Assembly: GCF_000820505.1 (NCBI RefSeq)
Contig: NZ_JWJD01000001.1
Coordinates: forward strand, 993,314-1,057,313
DNA length: 64,000 bases
Direction: 5' to 3'
Source of the DNA: Geoalkalibacter ferrihydriticus DSM 17813
GTDB lineage: Bacteria > Desulfobacterota > Desulfuromonadia > Desulfuromonadales > Geoalkalibacteraceae
Positions 29,411 through 38,420 of the stretch are shown in pieces (position 1 is the first letter of the stretch; every line of letters starts with the position of its first letter). The translations under genes and the position numbers were made by a program. The notes under the pieces were generated by a model that was not told the DNA's origin, did not search any database, and worked only from the letters and a program-made list of their open reading frames with translations.

Positions 29411-32400
29411 TCAACCTCGGCTTTCTTCCACCCCCTTGGCGGCGCGCCCGGTCAGCAGAGTGCGCAAACTGAGCAGCAGGCTGAACAGGGCGGGCACCAA
29501 CAGCAGAGTGAACAGGGTTGAAACCACCAGCCCGCCAATGACCACGCTGCCCAACCCGCGATAAAGCTCGCTGCCCGCGCCGGGAAACAGCACCAGGGGC
29601 AGCATCCCGAAGGTCGAAGTGCCCACCGACATGAAAATCGGGCGGATGCGGGTGCGCACCGCTTCGCGCAGGGCCTCACGCGCCTCCATGGCCTGATCCC
29701 GCATGAAGTTCAGCGATTGGTGCACGATGAGTATGGCGTTGTTGACCACGGTGCCCACCAGGATGATGAAGCCGAGCATGGTGAGAACATCCAGGGGTTG
29801 ATAGGTGAGCAGATTGCTCACCAGCCACAGGCCGAGAAAGCCGCCGGCCATGGCCAGGGGCACGGAAAACATGATGACCAGGGGATAGAAGAAGCTCTCG
29901 AACAATGCGGCCATGAGCAGGTAAGTGATGATCAGGGCGAGAACAAAATTCCACTTGAGAACGTCGAAGGTCACCTCCAGCTTATCGGCGGTGCCGGCAA
30001 GGCGGACGCGGACATCGCTGCCCAGGACACCGTCGGCACGCAGGGGTTCGATGACCTGCGTCTGAATGATTTCGATGGCGGTTTCCAAGGGAATGTCCTC
30101 GGGGGGACGCACCTCAAGGGCAATGGTGCGGATTCCCTCGGAGCGATTGATCTGCTCCGGCCCGGCCACCAGTCGCACTTCGGCGACCGCCCCCAGAGGC
30201 ACCTTTTGCCCGCCCGGTGCGCGTAGCAGCAGATTGGGCAGATCCTGGGTGCGTCCGGCAAAAGCTTCGGCGCCCATGACGACCAGGTCGATCTCGCTGC
30301 CGTCGACATTGACAGTGCTCGCGCGGTGGCCGTCGAGCAGTGCATCGACGATGATCCCCAGGTCGCGGGCGCTCAGACCGAGATCGGCCAGGCGCACCCG
30401 GTCGGGCAACACGCGGATCTCGGGATTGCCCAGATCAAGGCTTGGCACCGGGCGGACCTGGGCGCCGGGAAGTTCCTCGCGAAGGGCGCCGAAGGCCTTG
30501 CTGCCGATGTCGACCAGGCGGGTAAGGTCGACGCCGCTGAATTCGACCTCGATGGAGCGCCCCGCCGTGAGACCGCGCTCAAACAGCGAGGTCTGCGCGA
30601 CGATGGCGATCATGCCCGGGGTTTGCGCCAGGCGCTCCTGCAGGTAGGGGATGAGTTCGCGCACCCGCGCCGGGTCGCGGGTGCGCGTGCCCATGAAAAT
30701 CTGGCGACCCGAGGCGACATAGAAAAAATGGCCCATGGCCGGGGTGCGACCGCGGTCGTCGTAATCAGGATCCCATAAGTGAGCGATGTCGGCTTCAAGG
30801 TCTTCGGCGATGCGGATGAATTCCTCGACATTGTAGCCCGGCGGGGGCAGCAGCACTGCGATGAGCAGATTGCGGTTGCCTGTGGGCAGATACTCGGCCT
30901 CGGGGGCGAGGAGCCAGGCCGTGCCCAGGGCGCCGACGGTGAACAGCACAACCACGCCCAGACAGACCCAAACCCGGCGACTGACCCAATAAACGACGCG
31001 GGCCACATGGTTGGTAAAGCGCTCGGCGAGCGCGACCAGACCGAACAATTCCCGCAGGTCGCGGCGCTTGGTGCCGGAGTCGGTTGCGCGCACCACGGCG
31101 CGGTCCGTAAGCAGGCGCGCGGCGGCGGAGGGAATCACCGAAACGGAAATGATCAGGGAGAGGGCGACGGCGGCGCAAATGGCGATGGCGATGTCGCGAA
31201 ACAATTGCCCGGTTTCCTCGACAATGAAAAAGATCGGCAGGAACACGGCGATGGTGGTCAGGGTCGAGGACAGGATCGCGCCCCAAACCTCGCGGGTGCC
31301 GTCGATGGCGGCTTCCTGGCGGCCTTTGCCCATCTGCCGGTGGCGATAGATGTTTTCGAGCACGACGATAGCGTTATCCACCACCATGCCCACGGCAAAG
31401 GCCAACCCGGCCAGGGAAATGACGTTGATGGTGCGCCCGAACAGGGTCATGACGATGAAGGTGCCCACCACCGAAACGGGAATGGCCGTGGCGACGATGA
31501 AAGTCGGCGCGACAGAGCGCAGAAACAGCAGCAGAATCAAAATCGCCAGGCTGCCGCCGATCCACAGGTTGTTCATGACCAGGGTGATGGCCGAATCGAT
31601 GTATTCCGTTTCGTCATAGACTTGATCGAGGGTGAGATTTTCCTCGGGGATGATGCCGGCGTTGAGTTCGCGCAGTGCTTCCCTGAGTCCCTCCATGACC
31701 TCAAGGACGTTGGTGCCTGATTCGCGCTGCACATTGATGGCGATGGCCGGCTCGCCGATCTGGCGCACCGACACTGTCGGCTGCTCGTAGCCAAGGCGGG
31801 TTTCGGCCAGATCCCGCACAAAAACACGTTCCCCCGACGCAGTGCGCAGGGCGATATTCCCCACGTCCTCGGGAGTGGTCAACTCGGCAAGAGTGCGCAC
31901 CAGGTAGCGGCGCTTGCCCTCGTCGAAACTCCCCGCGGATATATTGACGTTTTCGGCGTCGAGAGCGCGGATGAATTCGCCCAGGGTCAGGCCGACGGCG
32001 GCAAGCTTTTCCGGGTCGACGATCACCTGCATTTCCCGCTCGCGACCTCCGAACAGGTTGCTGCGGGCCACGCCGGGCACACGTTCGAAGCGCGCCTTGA
32101 TGTAATCCTCGGCAAAGGTTTTGTAAGTATAGACGGGATTAGGGTTGCCGGGGCCGGGCTTGAGGGCGAACCAGGCGATGGGCTGATCGTCGGTGTTGAC
32201 GGTGGAGATGACTGGCCGTTCGGCATCCAGGGGGATGTTGCGCACCTGATTGAGGCGGTTGCTGACTTTGAGCAGGGCCGAATCCATGTCGGTGCCGGGA
32301 ACGAAGGTCAGCACGATGCGCCCCTGGCTGTCCCGAGACTCGGATTTCATTTCTACGACGCCTTCAACGCCCTTGAGTTCATCCTCCTGGCGCTGAACGA

Positions 32401-32587
32401 TCTCCTTTTCCACCTCTTCAGGCGCGGCCCCGGGCCAGAGGGTACTGACGGTGATTTCCGGGCGTGAGACTTCCGGCGTGAGCTGAATCGGCGTACGCAG
32501 CAGCGAGATCATGCCGAACAGCACCACCAGCAGAACCCCGACGGTGACGCCGACCTGGCGTTTGACCGAGAGAGTGATGAGGCTCAT
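29411..32587 (-). CDS. RND efflux transporter, inner-membrane pump (AcrB/HAE1 type)
   Basis: 1058 residues, typical for the family. Twelve transmembrane helices with the duplicated RND layout: helix 1 near 12-30, helices 2-6 near 335-480, helix 7 near 540, helices 8-12 near 870-1030. The helix-4 proton-relay Asp lies in GLAFAVGMVVDNAIVVLENI near residue 410. It exports drugs, lipids or solvents by proton motive force together with the adaptor encoded just upstream (4-base overlap). No TolC-type outer-membrane factor is in the window. Confidence 0.95.
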   Translation of the reverse strand: MSLITLSVKRQVGVTVGVLLVVLFGMISLLRTPIQLTPEVSRPEITVSTLWPGAAPEEVEKEIVQRQEDELKGVEGVVEMKSESRDSQGRIVLTFVPGTDMDSALLKVSNRLNQVRNIPLDAERPVISTVNTDDQPIAWFALKPGPGNPNPVYTYKTFAEDYIKARFERVPGVARSNLFGGREREMQVIVDPEKLAAVGLTLGEFIRALDAENVNISAGSFDEGKRRYLVRTLAELTTPEDVGNIALRTASGERVFVRDLAETRLGYEQPTVSVRQIGEPAIAINVQRESGTNVLEVMEGLREALRELNAGIIPEENLTLDQVYDETEYIDSAITLVMNNLWIGGSLAILILLLFLRSVAPTFIVATAIPVSVVGTFIVMTLFGRTINVISLAGLAFAVGMVVDNAIVVLENIYRHRQMGKGRQEAAIDGTREVWGAILSSTLTTIAVFLPIFFIVEETGQLFRDIAIAICAAVALSLIISVSVIPSAAARLLTDRAVVRATDSGTKRRDLRELFGLVALAERFTNHVARVVYWVSRRVWVCLGVVVLFTVGALGTAWLLAPEAEYLPTGNRNLLIAVLLPPPGYNVEEFIRIAEDLEADIAHLWDPDYDDRGRTPAMGHFFYVASGRQIFMGTRTRDPARVRELIPYLQERLAQTPGMIAIVAQTSLFERGLTAGRSIEVEFSGVDLTRLVDIGSKAFGALREELPGAQVRPVPSLDLGNPEIRVLPDRVRLADLGLSARDLGIIVDALLDGHRASTVNVDGSEIDLVVMGAEAFAGRTQDLPNLLLRAPGGQKVPLGAVAEVRLVAGPEQINRSEGIRTIALEVRPPEDIPLETAIEIIQTQVIEPLRADGVLGSDVRVRLAGTADKLEVTFDVLKWNFVLALIITYLLMAALFESFFYPLVIMFSVPLAMAGGFLGLWLVSNLLTYQPLDVLTMLGFIILVGTVVNNAILIVHQSLNFMRDQAMEAREALREAVRTRIRPIFMSVGTSTFGMLPLVLFPGAGSELYRGLGSVVIGGLVVSTLFTLLLVPALFSLLLSLRTLLTGRAAKGVEESRG

Positions 32588-33681
32588 GATCCGGAATCTC
32601 CGGCGTTGGTGGCCGCCTCGCGGACGGCCTGACCGCTGCGCAATCGCTCGTTGCCGCGGATCACCACGCGGTCGCCGGCTTCAAGTCGCCCGTTGCGCAC
32701 CTGCACGGCAAAAGTGTCGGCTACGGCGGCGAGAATTCGCACCTCGACGATTTCCGCTTTGCCCTCGACCACTCGCACCACGAAGCCCTCGTCGTCAGGG
32801 CGCAGCACATAGGCGTCTTTGGGTACCAGCAGGGCGGATTGTTGCAGTTCATGGGTAAAGCTGACCCGTGCCAACATGCCGCCGAGAATTTCGCTGTGCG
32901 GATTGGCCACCTCGACCTGCACCGGAAAGGTGCGCGCCGCCGCATCGGCGCGCGGGATGATGGCGCTGACCTTTCCGGAAAAGTCGCGGCCGGGCAAGGC
33001 GTCGAAGCGAACCCGCGCATGGCTTCCGAGGCTGATCAGTGACAGATGCTGCTCGGGAACCGGCACCATGACGTGAACCACGGACAGATCGTCGAGGTGC
33101 ACCACCTCGTCGCCCTCGCGCACCCATTGGCCGACCTCGGTGGCCTCGAAGGCGATGCGCCCGGCGAAGGGGGCGCGGATGGTCATGCGCGCCAGACGGT
33201 CCTCCAGGCTGCGCAGCGCGGCGCGTCGGCTTTGGGCGGATTGCTGCAGGGCGTCATGCTCGGTCTCGCGGCTCTGCAACTCCTCTTCGGAAATGAAGTT
33301 CTGATCAAAAAGTTCCCGCGCCCGGCGCCGATCGGCCTGCGCTTTGACAATGCGTGACTGAACCTCGCCCAGGGCGGCACGGGCTTCCTCCAGTGCCAGC
33401 TCGGTCCGGTAAGTGCGCAGCTGCGCAAGCACTGCGCCTTGCTCAACCTGGCGGCCGCGCCGGGCGGTCAGGGATTCCACCAGTCCTTCAACCTCGGCGG
33501 CGACCGCGGTGCTGTAGCGGGCCTCGCTGATGCCGACCAGGGATGTAGGAATGCGCGGTTGCCCTTCCTCCACCGGCGCGGTGACGACGAGAGCGGCTGG
33601 TGGACCGCCGCCGGGGCGGGGTTGGGCGTGGAGGCTGAGAGGCGCGAGCAGAATCAGCAGCAGTGCGAAAAGAGCGGGCAT
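32584..33681 (-). CDS. RND periplasmic adaptor (membrane fusion protein)
   Basis: 365 residues from the ATG at 33681, with a GGAAG site and a signal peptide (MPALFALLLILLAPLSLHA). An upstream in-frame start at 33717 would add 12 residues and spoil the signal. Domain order: lipoyl/barrel-sandwich halves either side of a helical hairpin (about 80-175), beta-barrel (about 190-275) and membrane-proximal domain. It links the pump to an outer-membrane channel. No regulator gene is adjacent. Confidence 0.93.
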   Translation of the reverse strand: MPALFALLLILLAPLSLHAQPRPGGGPPAALVVTAPVEEGQPRIPTSLVGISEARYSTAVAAEVEGLVESLTARRGRQVEQGAVLAQLRTYRTELALEEARAALGEVQSRIVKAQADRRRARELFDQNFISEEELQSRETEHDALQQSAQSRRAALRSLEDRLARMTIRAPFAGRIAFEATEVGQWVREGDEVVHLDDLSVVHVMVPVPEQHLSLISLGSHARVRFDALPGRDFSGKVSAIIPRADAAARTFPVQVEVANPHSEILGGMLARVSFTHELQQSALLVPKDAYVLRPDDEGFVVRVVEGKAEIVEVRILAAVADTFAVQVRNGRLEAGDRVVIRGNERLRSGQAVREAATNAGDSGS

Positions 33682-33789
33682 CGAGGAGACTTCCTTTCGG
33701 CGGACGGCTTCGGGCAAGGCCTGGACTATAGCTGCTTAATTATTTCGCAGACTGCCCTGCTGTCAAGAAGGGCCGATGCGGGCCGAAAA

Positions 33790-33823
33790 AAAAGCCCCGG
33801 AAGCATGTGGCTCCGGGGCTTTT
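33790..33823. terminator. Intrinsic terminator after thiC, bidirectional
   Basis: A 12-bp perfect stem (AAAAGCCCCGGA with TCCGGGGCTTTT), 10-base loop, with a T-run on the minus strand directly after the stem. It lies 13 bases after the thiC stop. Confidence 0.85.
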
Positions 33824-33835
33824 GGGTTCAAGGGC

Positions 33836-35143
33836 TCAGCCGGCGGCTGCTTTGCGCCGGCGGCTGCCGTCGCTCATCACCTGGTAAGCGCAGAATTCTC
33901 CGCACATGGTGCAGGCGCCATGCTCTTCGTCGACACCGGACTCGGCGCGCAGACGACGGGCCTTATCGGGGTCGATGGCCAGGTTGAACTGGCCTTCCCA
34001 GTCGAGGTTTTTCCGGCAGCGGGCCATGGCGATATCTTTGTCGATGGCGCCGGGCACCCCCTTGACGATGTCGGCGGCATGCGCGGCGATGCGGCACGCC
34101 ATGACCCCTTCATGCACGTCCTCCACGGTGGGCAGACGCAGATGCTCGCTGGGTGTCACGTAGCAGAGAAAGTCGGCACCGGCGGCCGCTGCCAGGGTGC
34201 CGCCGATGGCGCAGGTGATGTGGTCGTAGCCCGGCGCGATATCCGTCACCAGAGGGCCGAGCACGTAAAAGGGCGCGCCGTGGCAGAGGCGCTTCTGCAG
34301 AGTGATGTTGGCCTCGATCTGGTTGAGGGGCACATGGCCCGGACCCTCGATCATGACCTGCACCCCAGCCTCCTGGGCGCGCTGGGTCAGTTCACCGAGG
34401 ACGATCAGCTCGTGAATCTGCGCGCGGTCGGTGGCATCGGCCAGGCAACCGGGACGGAAGCCGTCTCCCAGGGAAAGAGTGGCATCGTAAGGCTTGACGA
34501 TTTCCAGCAGCCGGTCGAAGTACTCGTAAAGAGGATTTTCGGCGTTGTTGTGGGCCATCCATTCGACGGTGAAGGATCCGCCGCGGGACACCACATCCAT
34601 GAGCCGTCCCTCGTTCTTCATGCGCTCTACCACGGCACGGGTCACGCCGCAGTGCACGGTGATGAAATCGACACCGTCATCGAGGTGTTTAATGACGCCA
34701 TTGAAGATGTCATCGACGGTCATGTCGACGAGAGCTTTTTTCTGGCGCAGCACCTTGTCGACGGCGGCCTGGTAAAGAGGCACGCTGCCGATGCACACCC
34801 CGGTTTCGGCGATAATGGCGGCACGAATCTCGTCTACCGGCCCGCCGGTGGAGAGATCCATGATGGCGTCGGCGCCGGCGCGCACCGCAACACGTGCTTT
34901 TTCCAGCTCCTTGTCGATGCTGGTGTCGTCCTTGCTGGTGCCGATATTGGCGTTGATCTTGGTGCGCAGGCCCTTGCCCACGGCCAGGGGACTGCCGTTT
35001 TTGCGCTTGACGTTATGGCAGATGATGGCTGTGCCTTCAGCCATGCGCGCGCGCAGGATTTCGGCGTCGATGCCTTCGGCGGCCGCGGCCTGGCGCATGA
35101 GATCGGTCACGATGCCCTGGCGGGCGGCTTCAAGTTGCGTCAT
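33836..35143 (-). CDS. thiC: Phosphomethylpyrimidine synthase ThiC
   Basis: 435 residues, the shorter ThiC form without the N-terminal extension of E. coli. It is a radical SAM-type enzyme that turns AIR into HMP phosphate for thiamine synthesis. The C-terminal cluster ligands CTMCGEFC are near residue 410. Other conserved segments are NANIGTSKDD near 65, MDLSTGG near 94, SRGGSF near 187 and EGPGHVPLNQIEANI near 265. The substrate AIR is a purine-pathway intermediate. The fused thiE-thiD gene lies upstream in the same direction. Confidence 0.97.
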   Translation of the reverse strand: MTQLEAARQGIVTDLMRQAAAAEGIDAEILRARMAEGTAIICHNVKRKNGSPLAVGKGLRTKINANIGTSKDDTSIDKELEKARVAVRAGADAIMDLSTGGPVDEIRAAIIAETGVCIGSVPLYQAAVDKVLRQKKALVDMTVDDIFNGVIKHLDDGVDFITVHCGVTRAVVERMKNEGRLMDVVSRGGSFTVEWMAHNNAENPLYEYFDRLLEIVKPYDATLSLGDGFRPGCLADATDRAQIHELIVLGELTQRAQEAGVQVMIEGPGHVPLNQIEANITLQKRLCHGAPFYVLGPLVTDIAPGYDHITCAIGGTLAAAAGADFLCYVTPSEHLRLPTVEDVHEGVMACRIAAHAADIVKGVPGAIDKDIAMARCRKNLDWEGQFNLAIDPDKARRLRAESGVDEEHGACTMCGEFCAYQVMSDGSRRRKAAAG

Positions 35144-35330
35144 GGACTAAACCTCGCAGATCTTTAAAGATGTCAAAACCCTGGAAAACGTGTAATTCGG
35201 ACACGGATCAAATCTGATCAGGGCGGATAAATTTGCTCCGTGAGCAAAGGTTTTGGGTTTTGAAAAGGGTATACATTATAGGTCGGGTAGAAAAAAACGG
35301 CACGGAAAAAATGGCAGAATCTGCAAGTGC
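35144..35330 (-). other. thiC leader with hairpin, no TPP riboswitch recognised
   Basis: This 187-base gap before thiC holds a TATAAT on the minus strand (35280-35275) and a perfect 7-bp hairpin with a 3-base loop at 35232-35248 (TTTGCTC with GAGCAAA). I looked for the THI-box hallmarks (a CTGAGA block followed by a CTGAT-GGATAAT-CCAGCG block) and found only a short CTGAT that does not fit. Confidence 0.4.
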
Positions 35331-36743
35331 TTACCCTTCTTGCCCTTTGTGCGCCGCCTGCCAGTGGTTGACCGGGCCGTGACCGCCTCCCAGAGGGCGG
35401 GCGCCGGCAATGGCAGTGCTGATAAAAGTTTTCGCGGCGGCGACCGCCTGCACCAGCGGCCGGCCCTGGGCGAGATAGGTGGCGATGGCCGCAGAAAAGG
35501 TGCAACCGGTGCCGTGGGTGTTGGTCGTGGCGATGCGCGGGGCGCTGAAGCGATGCAGGCGCTCACCCTCCAGCAGCAGATCCACGGCTTCGCCGGCCAG
35601 GTGCCCGCCTTTGATCAGCACATTGCGCGCGCCCATCTCCTGAAGTTTGCGCGCCGCGGCTTCCATTTCGTCGAGGTTGCGCACTGCCATCCCGCAGAGG
35701 GCTTCGGCTTCGGGCAGATTGGGGGTAAGCAGGTAGGTTTCGGGCAGCAGCAGGTCACGCACCGCGCGGACCGCTTCCTGCTCCAGCAGGGGCGCTCCGC
35801 CCTTGGCCACCATCACCGGGTCGACGACGGAAATCAGACTGTGGCGATGAATAGCGCGGCTGACCACGGCGACGATGTCGGCATTAAACAGCATGCCGGT
35901 TTTCAGGGTGTCGCTGCCGATGTCCTCAAGGATGGCCGCAAGTTGCGCGGCGACGAAATCCGCCGGGGCAGGATGGATGCTGCGCACGCCGAGGGTGTTC
36001 TGGGCGGTGAGTGCGGTTATCGCGCTGGTGCCGTAACTGCCCAGTAGGGTAATGGTTTTGAGGTCGGCTTGAATGCCGGCACCGCCGCCTGAGTCGGAAC
36101 CCGCAACGGTCAACACTCGGCCGCGGGGGAAGGTGTGGCGGGAATTGAACTGCAGGGCGATTTCCCGGGCTGCCAGGGCCGGCTCGGGCGCCTGAGTGAC
36201 AGCAGAGATCACCGCGACCGCGTCGGCTCCAGCGGCAATCAATTCGGCGGTTCCCTCCCTATCGATGCCGCCGATGGCGACGATGGGGATCTGCACGGCT
36301 TTGCGCACCCGCCGCAGGGTGTCAACTCCGACCACCACCGCGTCGTCCTTACTGGCGGTGGGGTACATGCTGCCCAGGCCGATGTAGTCGGCACCCTGAC
36401 TCTGGGCCTTCAAGGCCTGTTCGACGGTGCGGGTCGAGACTCCGATGAGTTTGTCAGTGCCCAGAAGCAGGCGCGCTTCGCTCACCCCGGCGTCGCTCTG
36501 CCCAAGGTGCACACCGTCGGCATTGCAATCGCGAGCCAGTTGCGGCGAATCATTGACGATGAATAGGGCTCCGGTCTCGCGACACAGGCGCCGCAGGCGC
36601 GCAGCGACTTCCAGCCGCTGTTCCGGCGGGCGCTGTTTGTCGCGATATTGCAGAATGCGCGCGCCGCCGCGCAGGGCTTGCGCGATGATTTTTTCGGCCT
36701 GGACATCGGCGGCGTCGCTGATCAGATAAAGTCCGTGAAACAT
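35331..36743 (-). CDS. thiDE: Bifunctional thiamine phosphate synthase / HMP-P kinase (ThiE-ThiD fusion)
   Basis: 470 residues from the ATG at 36743, preceded by AGAGG. The N-terminal ThiE barrel (about 1-205: QYRDK near 33, GVHLGQSD near 75, IGLGSMYPTASK near 122) joins HMP-PP and thiazole phosphate. The C-terminal ThiD kinase (about 210-465: VAGSDSGGGAGIQADLK near 212, TPNLPEAEAL near 350, HGTGCTFSAAIA near 415) makes HMP-PP. It thus uses the product of ThiC, encoded next. ThiE-ThiD fusions are known in delta-proteobacteria. Confidence 0.95.
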   Translation of the reverse strand: MFHGLYLISDAADVQAEKIIAQALRGGARILQYRDKQRPPEQRLEVAARLRRLCRETGALFIVNDSPQLARDCNADGVHLGQSDAGVSEARLLLGTDKLIGVSTRTVEQALKAQSQGADYIGLGSMYPTASKDDAVVVGVDTLRRVRKAVQIPIVAIGGIDREGTAELIAAGADAVAVISAVTQAPEPALAAREIALQFNSRHTFPRGRVLTVAGSDSGGGAGIQADLKTITLLGSYGTSAITALTAQNTLGVRSIHPAPADFVAAQLAAILEDIGSDTLKTGMLFNADIVAVVSRAIHRHSLISVVDPVMVAKGGAPLLEQEAVRAVRDLLLPETYLLTPNLPEAEALCGMAVRNLDEMEAAARKLQEMGARNVLIKGGHLAGEAVDLLLEGERLHRFSAPRIATTNTHGTGCTFSAAIATYLAQGRPLVQAVAAAKTFISTAIAGARPLGGGHGPVNHWQAAHKGQEG

Positions 36744-36774
36744 GCAAGCCTCTGGAGTTTGGGGCAAAACGAAA

Positions 36775-36813
36775 ATCGCCGCGACCGGTCGCGGGACCGC
36801 TGCGGCGATAAAT
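36775..36813 (-). terminator. Terminator after cooT
   Basis: A large imperfect hairpin (outer stem ATCGCCGC with GCGGCGAT, inner CGGTC with GACCG). Read on the minus strand it is followed by TTTTCGTTTT, between cooT and thiDE. Confidence 0.55.
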
Positions 36814-36855
36814 TAAACGAGTCGGGGTGGCGGTCGAAGACCCGTCGTGTGGATC

Positions 36856-37044
36856 TCAGGCGGCAATGACGATGCGGCGGTTGAGCAGATCGATCTCTTC
36901 GATGGCGCCGGTAATGTTTTCGATCTTGCCGAAGGCGTCAATCAGGCGCAAGCCCTCTTTGCCTGCAAGGATCGAGGTGACATGCTGCAAGGTGCGTTCT
37001 TCGTCGCCGAGAACGAGATGAAAATGGCCGGGATCTAAACACAT
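36856..37044 (-). CDS. cooT: CooT-family nickel-binding protein
   Basis: 62 residues beginning MCL, with the cysteine at position 2 used for nickel binding in the family. Pattern of short strands ending in IEEIDLLNRRIVIA, which matches CooT family proteins. CooT binds Ni(II) as a dimer and supports CO dehydrogenase maturation in Rhodospirillum; here no CODH genes are nearby, so its client is unknown. Confidence 0.65.
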   Translation of the reverse strand: MCLDPGHFHLVLGDEERTLQHVTSILAGKEGLRLIDAFGKIENITGAIEEIDLLNRRIVIAA

Positions 37045-37135
37045 GGCAAACCTCCTGTAAGTCCTGCCCTCCGAAGCTAAAGCAATCGCGCGGGGGTGTC
37101 AACAGATTTGATCCGAAGAGCGTGAATCTGCGCGC

Positions 37136-37164
37136 TTTACATGCCTTGGTGGCCATGGTAAATA
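37136..37164 (+). promoter_or_regulatory. Possible promoter for alr
   Basis: TTTACA at 37136-37141 and an extended -10-like TG-G-TAAATA ending at 37164, 17-bp spacer. Weak match. Confidence 0.3.
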
Positions 37165-37206
37165 AGAAGTCTTGCCCACAAACGTCTCGGGGGAAATTCC
37201 ATCGTC

Positions 37207-38328
37207 ATGCCCGTTGCTCGCCCCACCCATGTTGACATCGATCTCGCTGCTTTGCGCCACAATTTTCGTCTGGTGCGCCGTCAGGCCGGCGCCGGTCGGC
37301 AGGTGCTGGCCGTTGTCAAGGCCGATGCCTATGGGCATGGCGCCAAGGGCGTGGCGCGTGCGCTGGAATCCGAAGGGGCCGATCTGTTCGGCGTGGCTCT
37401 GCTGGAAGAAGCCAGGGAGCTTCGTGCCGCCGGCATTCGTGCGCCGATATTAATCCTTGGCGGCATCTATCCCGGGCAGGAGGCCGGCTTCTTCGAGCCC
37501 GACCTGATCCCCTGCATTTTTGATCTGACTACGGCCCGGCGCCTCAATGCCGCCGCAAAAAGCGCGGGGCGCATCCTCGGTTGTCATATAAAAATCGATA
37601 CGGGCATGGGGCGGGTGGGCTTTTTCAACGGCGAACTGCAGGATATGTTGCCTGAATTGAATAAGCTCGCCAACCTGCGCATCGACGGGGTCATGTCGCA
37701 TCTGGCTGTGGCCGACGAGCCCCGGCATCCCTTCACGGCCGAGCAAGTTGAACGATTTCGCCGTGCTTTGGCCAGAGTGCGCGAGGCCAGCCATCGTCCG
37801 CGTTTTCTGCATATCGACAACAGCGCCGCGCTCTTTGCTCACGACATCCCTGAATGTAACCTGGTGCGGCCCGGTATCGTACTCTACGGGGCCCTGCCGT
37901 CGGGCCATTTCGCGGGCCGCCTCGATCTGCGGCCGGTCATGCACTGGCGCACCAGCATCGCCCTCCTCAAGACCCTGCCGACGGGCAGCGGCGTGAGTTA
38001 CGGGCATCGATTCATCGCCACGCGACCGACCCTGGTAGCGACCCTGCCGGTGGGTTACGCCGACGGCTACAATCGGCGCCTGACCAATTGCGGCGAGGTG
38101 CTGGTGCGCGGCCGCCGCGTCCCGGTGGCCGGGACTGTTTGCATGGACTGGACCATGATCGACGTCACCGACGTGCCCGGCGTGCAGGTCGGCGACGAAG
38201 TGACCCTCTTGGGACAGGCCGACGGCCAATGGATCCGCGCCGAGGACTGGGCGGAAAAGATCGGCACCATTCCCTACGAGGTGTTCTGCCAGGTGAGCAA
38301 GCGGGTGCCGAGAATTTTCAAAAGCTAA
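37207..38328 (+). CDS. alr: Alanine racemase
   Basis: 373 residues. PLP enzyme that makes D-alanine for peptidoglycan. The PLP lysine is in VVKADAYGHGA near residue 38; the C-terminal beta domain has PVGYADGYNRRLTN near 280 and the VAGTVCMDWTMIDVTD segment near 305. Standard length. Divergent from cooT; a heptamer repeat follows its stop. Confidence 0.96.
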   Translation: MPVARPTHVDIDLAALRHNFRLVRRQAGAGRQVLAVVKADAYGHGAKGVARALESEGADLFGVALLEEARELRAAGIRAPILILGGIYPGQEAGFFEPDLIPCIFDLTTARRLNAAAKSAGRILGCHIKIDTGMGRVGFFNGELQDMLPELNKLANLRIDGVMSHLAVADEPRHPFTAEQVERFRRALARVREASHRPRFLHIDNSAALFAHDIPECNLVRPGIVLYGALPSGHFAGRLDLRPVMHWRTSIALLKTLPTGSGVSYGHRFIATRPTLVATLPVGYADGYNRRLTNCGEVLVRGRRVPVAGTVCMDWTMIDVTDVPGVQVGDEVTLLGQADGQWIRAEDWAEKIGTIPYEVFCQVSKRVPRIFKS

Positions 38329-38336
38329 AACTTTTG

Positions 38337-38420
38337 GTCAGCTGTCAGTTGTCAGGGGGATTAGAGAGGTTTTGAAACACCACGGACCACGGACTGCGGA
38401 CTACGGAAAGCCTTTGTCAA
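38337..38420. repeat. Heptamer repeat element, copy 1
   Basis: GTCAGCT-GTCAGTT-GTCAG at 38337-38355, a 26-base spacer, then ACGGACC-ACGGACT-GCGGACT-ACGG at 38382-38406, then a segment running into TTGTCAAAGGACAGC at 38414. The same three blocks recur at 51962-52110, the first two in inverted orientation, and there too the final block holds the start codon of the next gene. Confidence 0.8.

Noticed and set aside
35144-35330. TPP riboswitch before thiC
   Set aside because: Only a short CTGAT block is seen; the upstream CTGAGA block and the GGATAAT block are missing.
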